A DNA stretch of 46,181 nucleotides from Bacteroidia bacterium (GTDB lineage Bacteria > Bacteroidota > Bacteroidia > AKYH767-A > OLB10): NCBI GenBank assembly GCA_016788165.1, contig JAEUTH010000035.1, positions 1-46,181 on the forward strand, in the 5' to 3' direction. A model generated the notes under the pieces. That model did no database searches and had not been told where the DNA came from. It worked only from the letters and a program-made list of their open reading frames with translations. Below, piece by piece: positions 43,214 through 46,181 of the stretch (position 1 is the first letter of the stretch; each line of letters starts with the position of its first letter). The position numbers were made by a program, and so were the translations under genes.

Positions 43214-44149
43214 ATGATTAAACGCACGCTTTACTTCGGCAACCCGGCATACCTGAGTTTAAAAGACAATCAATTAATAATCAGATTGCCCGAAGTAGTT
43301 AAAAACAATACTGTTACCGAAGCTTTTAAAAAAGAAGCCCAGGCTACTATACCCATTGAAGACATTGGCATAGTGTTATTAGATAACCAGCAAATTACCG
43401 TTACACATGGTGTACTTAATGCATTGCAGCAAAATAATGTGGCTATTATCAGTTGCGATGCCACCCACCATCCAATGGGCTTAATGTTGCCACTAAATGG
43501 CAATACCTTGCAAAACGAACGTTACCGCACACAAATAGAAGCAACAGAGCCTTTAAAAAAACAGTTATGGGCAGCTACCATTACACAAAAAATTAAAAAT
43601 CAGGCATCTGTTTTTAAACGGCATGGTATGGATGCTAATTACCTTATTAACCTGAGCCGTAATGTAAAAAGTGGCGATAGCGATGGCGTAGAAGCTACGG
43701 CAGCATCGCATTATTGGTTTCATGTTTTTAAACCCTATAATATCGAAAATTTTAAGCGCGACAGGCAAGGACTGCCTCCCAACAATTATTTAAATTATGG
43801 CTATGCTTTGTTACGTGCAACTATGGCGCGTTGTATTGTAGGCGCAGGGCTGTTGCCAACATTGGGTATTCATCATGCCAATAAATACAATGCCTATTGT
43901 TTGGCCGATGATTTAATGGAACCCTACCGCCCCTGGGTTGATACCGTAGTTATTAATATTATACAACAAAACGGTGTAAGCGATGAAATATCAAAAGATG
44001 TAAAAACAACTTTATTAGGCATACCGGTTTTAGATGTGATGATGGATGGCGAAACCAGTCCGCTTATGAATGCCATGCAACGCACGGCTGTTAGTATATC
44101 AAAGTGTTTTGCAGGCGAATTACGTAAACCGCTGTATCCGGAGTTTTAA
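43214..44149 (+). CDS. cas1: Cas1 integrase (type II)
   Basis: This 311-aa protein is the metal-dependent integrase that, with Cas2, inserts new spacers into the array. The start RTLYFGNPAYLSLKDNQLII is typical of type II Cas1. The metal-binding residues are Glu160 (GDSDGVEATAASHYW), His220/His221 (LGIHHANKYNAYCLADD) and Glu236 (LMEPYRPWVD). The length is normal and the active site appears complete. It starts 8 bp after the ATPase gene. cas2 lies 309 bp downstream, a larger gap than the usual tight cas1-cas2 arrangement. Confidence 0.96.
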   Translation: MIKRTLYFGNPAYLSLKDNQLIIRLPEVVKNNTVTEAFKKEAQATIPIEDIGIVLLDNQQITVTHGVLNALQQNNVAIISCDATHHPMGLMLPLNGNTLQNERYRTQIEATEPLKKQLWAATITQKIKNQASVFKRHGMDANYLINLSRNVKSGDSDGVEATAASHYWFHVFKPYNIENFKRDRQGLPPNNYLNYGYALLRATMARCIVGAGLLPTLGIHHANKYNAYCLADDLMEPYRPWVDTVVINIIQQNGVSDEISKDVKTTLLGIPVLDVMMDGETSPLMNAMQRTAVSISKCFAGELRKPLYPEF

Positions 44150-44244
44150 CCTTTGGCCCATGTTTAATTGTAAAAGCTGCATGTTTAATTGGAAACAATT
44201 TTTATTACAGATAATGAATAGGATATTAAAACAAAATAGTTTGC

Positions 44245-44394
44245 ATGCCCATTGAATATTTATTTATCGTTTATAGCATTGTAAGTAAAAACAGAATTTG
44301 TGCTTACAAAGCAATGTTTGCATCGGTTACAACGGTTAGTGCCTATAACGAAGAAGCTATTTACCTGCAAAGCAAAACCCAATTAATGCATTAA
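44245..44394 (+). CDS. Possible 49-aa ORF in the unusually long cas1-cas2 gap
   Basis: An ATG-started ORF (MPIEYLFIVYSIVSKNRICA, followed by YKAMFASVTTVSAYNEEAIY and LQSKTQLMH) occupies the middle of a 309-bp gap between cas1 and cas2. The N-terminal 15 residues are hydrophobic. I know no homolog, and it could be a chance ORF. The flanking bases (44150-44244 and 44395-44458) are AT-rich, with two AATTTACAA copies just before cas2. Confidence 0.3.
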   Translation: MPIEYLFIVYSIVSKNRICAYKAMFASVTTVSAYNEEAIYLQSKTQLMH

Positions 44395-44458
44395 CCTGCC
44401 TAACTGCCGGTATCATTTTGCATTATAATTTACAACTTTCAATTTACAATTCATATAA

Positions 44459-44800
<342 letters not shown>

Positions 44801-44803
44801 TAC

Positions 44804-45337
44804 ATGAAACGAAACGATTTTATAAAAAACCTGCTGGCTTTAGGCTCACTGCCCGTAGGTGAAACATTTAACTGGATTAAACCATATCAAAAAGTGTATT
44901 TACTGCAATCGTTTATTCGTGGGTTCAGATTTTAAGACGGGCCGGCCAATTTAAATAACCTGCAGGTAGGTCAGTTATTGCAATTAAAACGCGAGCCCGA
45001 TAATGAATATGATGACTATGCCATTGCCGTTTATCTGAACGAAATTAAACTGGGTTATTTGCCGGCCGAGAGTAATGAAATTATTACCAAACTTATTGAT
45101 ACACAATTGTTGGATATAATGGCCGAATTAACACATTTACAAATGCAGGCTCAACGTTGGGAAAATGTGGCCATTGCCGTTTATGCATTAAAAGAAAAAC
45201 CATTGTTACAGGCAGGCAGTGAAGTGTTGCCACACACTACACTATTTGAACCTGAATATGTTACTATACAGCTACATAACGGAACGGTTACCCGTATGTA
45301 TTATGATGATTATGATGAGACAGCCTATGGCGATTAG
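44804..45337 (+). pseudogene. HIRAN-domain protein, interrupted by one in-frame TAA
   Basis: One frame of 177 sense-or-stop codons plus a terminal TAG begins with an ATG 3 bp after cas2. It is interrupted once, by TAA at 44933-44935 (codon 44). Before the stop lies MKRNDFIKNLLALGSLPVGE and YLLQSFIRGFRF; after it DGPANLNNLQVGQLLQLKRE, PDNEYDDYAIAVYLNEIKLG and YLPAESNEIITKLI. This reads straight through as a HIRAN domain, in which the interrupted position is normally an aromatic residue (Tyr codons TAT/TAC differ from TAA by one base). HIRAN domains bind DNA ends or stalled forks. Without readthrough only a 43-aa fragment forms, although reinitiation at TTG 44978 could yield 119 aa. I infer recent loss of an accessory gene or possible recoding. 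Confidence 0.75.
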
Positions 45338-45342
45338 AAATA

Positions 45343-45370
45343 AAAAATCCCGCAAGGAGGCGGGATTTTT
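45343..45370. terminator. Bidirectional terminator between HIRAN gene and CRISPR array
   Basis: A stem AAAAATCCCGC / GCGGGATTTTT with a 6-nt loop. It can end the cas2-HIRAN transcript on the plus strand and, on the minus strand, any transcript leaving the array leftwards. The 63 bp from 45371 to the first repeat are AT-rich and hold no gene. Confidence 0.85.
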
Positions 45371-45433
45371 ATGACTTTGAAACCTGTTTTTTAATCTTTA
45401 AACGGCCTTAAACTATTGATTAACAATTAATCG

Positions 45434-46181
45434 GTTGTTAGCTCTATTTCAAAGATACATTCTAAAAGCTATTCACAACAGGTAGGTGATGTTACCAAAC
45501 TACACGGTGGTTGTTAGCTCTATTTCAAAGATACATTCTAAAAGCTATTCACAACCGCCTCCTGTGCAACTAACCGCGCTTTGTGTTGTTAGCTCTATTT
45601 CAAAGATACATTCTAAAAGCTATTCACAACCAAGCGTTTGCATTTCTATAAATTGCACGTGTTGTTAGCTCTATTTCAAAGATACATTCTAAAAGCTATT
45701 CACAACCATAAGGCGGGTCAACTATTGCCACCTTAAGTTGTTAGCTCTATTTCAAAGATACATTCTAAAAGCTATTCACAACTGCATGCATATAATACCG
45801 GTGGATCGTACGGTTGTTAGCTCTATTTCAAAGATACATTCTAAAAGCTATTCACAACGTACAGACTTCAATATAAACGAAAACATTTGTTGTTAGCTCT
45901 ATTTCAAAGATACATTCTAAAAGCTATTCACAACACACCAATTAAACTATGTTTTTAGAAACCCGTTGTTAGCTCTATTTCAAAGATACATTCTAAAAGC
46001 TATTCACAACCATGGCCATGTGCGTTGGTGTGCAGCTTACGTTGTTAGCTCTATTTCAAAGATACATTCTAAAAGCTATTCACAACAGATTGATATTACA
46101 GGTTTTAGTGCAGCTTGTTGTTAGCTCTATTTCAAAGATACATTCTAAAAGCTATTCACAACCACCTATTGAAAAGCATTT
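45434..46181 (-). CRISPR. Type II-C CRISPR array, 10 identical 46-bp repeats, runs off the window
   Basis: Repeats start at 45434, 45510, 45585, 45661, 45737, 45813, 45889, 45965, 46041 and 46117. All are identical over 46 bp; on the plus strand they begin GTTGTTAGCTCTATTTC and end AAGCTATTCACAAC. There are nine complete spacers: 30 nt each, except the second (45556-45584), which is 29. A tenth is cut by the window edge. The repeat termini GTTGT...ACAAC are inverted. Type II crRNAs pair with tracrRNA through the first part of the repeat. The anti-repeat matches the plus-strand repeat end, so crRNAs are read from the minus strand and the cas2-side end is the transcriptional 3' end. No degenerate repeat is seen in the window. 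Confidence 0.98.
45450..45478 (-). promoter_or_regulatory. Bacteroidota promoter embedded in the CRISPR repeat (first of ten copies)
   Basis: On the minus strand each repeat reads TTG (repeat positions 2-4), 18 bp, then TATCTTTG (positions 23-30). This matches the phylum's TTG-N17-23-TAnnTTTG promoter and uses the same octamer as the PadR promoter at 35016. Coordinates given are for the first repeat; nine more copies occur at the same offset. Predicted start sites lie about 8-12 nt before the following spacer. Confidence 0.6.

Noticed and set aside
45480..45509. Spacer 1 translates as VGDVTKLHG, which loosely resembles part of cytosine-5 methyltransferases
   Set aside because: Nine residues with no catalytic motif and equally open frames on both strands are too little to assign a target.
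45486..45668. 60-codon ORF within the CRISPR array
   Set aside because: It simply reads through repeats and spacers; the repeated peptide is the repeat itself.
45434..46181. Plus-strand transcription of the array, in the same direction as the cas genes
   Set aside because: The anti-repeat pairs with the 3' end of the plus-strand repeat, which would put the duplex on the wrong side of the spacer for a type II guide; the embedded promoter also points to the minus strand.

Overview
The window comes from a member of the Bacteroidota, most likely a free-living Sphingobacteriia/Chitinophagia/Saprospiria-type organism; I cannot place it more precisely. The evidence is many secreted proteins ending in type IX secretion (T9SS) sorting or gliding-motility C-terminal domains, a LytTR/Reg_prop two-component system, a PadR-PspC operon, Bacteroidota-type promoters (TAnnTTTG -7 boxes, several just before genes) and a type II-C CRISPR-Cas locus with a long 46-bp repeat. 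I see no rRNA, tRNA, insertion sequence or prophage.

Layout. 1-1401 (minus): two decaying secreted-protein genes, one with a homopolymer frameshift after its ATG, the other with a stop codon at the signal-peptide cleavage site. 1560-6620 (minus): a 1686-aa adhesin-like protein with four ~189-aa repeats and a gliding-motility C-terminal domain. 6793-16835: a small membrane protein, a single-domain response regulator, a prolyl oligopeptidase with an unknown partner, a choice-of-anchor-B/T9SS protein, a lytic transglycosylase lipoprotein and a DEAD-box RNA helicase. 17021-30616 (all minus): an AsmA-like protein, a phosphodiesterase, three paralogous T9SS proteins with near-identical ends and divergent middles, and a Reg_prop sensor kinase/LytTR regulator pair. 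30840-37344 (plus): a pectate-lyase-like beta-helix protein, an FKBP prolyl isomerase, an outer-membrane barrel, an orphan TonB-C domain protein and a PadR-PspC-small membrane protein operon.

37446-46181 is the most interesting part: a type II-C CRISPR-Cas locus with extra genes. A tracrRNA (minus strand, with its own terminator) lies just upstream of and divergent from cas9 (1430 aa). Between cas9 and cas1 is an archaeal-type AAA/STAND ATPase with a C-terminal winged helix. It starts 5 bp after a near-perfect Bacteroidota promoter, so its mRNA is probably leaderless, and that promoter is overlaid with iterated palindromes. The ATPase ends 8 bp before cas1, so it probably heads the adaptation operon. 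After cas1 come a possible 49-aa ORF, cas2, and 3 bp later a HIRAN-domain gene broken by one in-frame TAA. The array (10 identical repeats, 9 complete spacers, running off the window) is read on the minus strand according to the tracrRNA pairing. In that orientation every repeat contains a full TTG-N18-TATCTTTG promoter, so each crRNA may be transcribed from its own repeat. One spacer decodes to a DNA methyltransferase catalytic motif (DPPY).

Working model: Cas9 plus tracrRNA form the effector; the ATPase, Cas1 and Cas2 form a separately controlled acquisition module; HIRAN is a damaged accessory. The function of the ATPase and the activity of the repeat promoters are inference.
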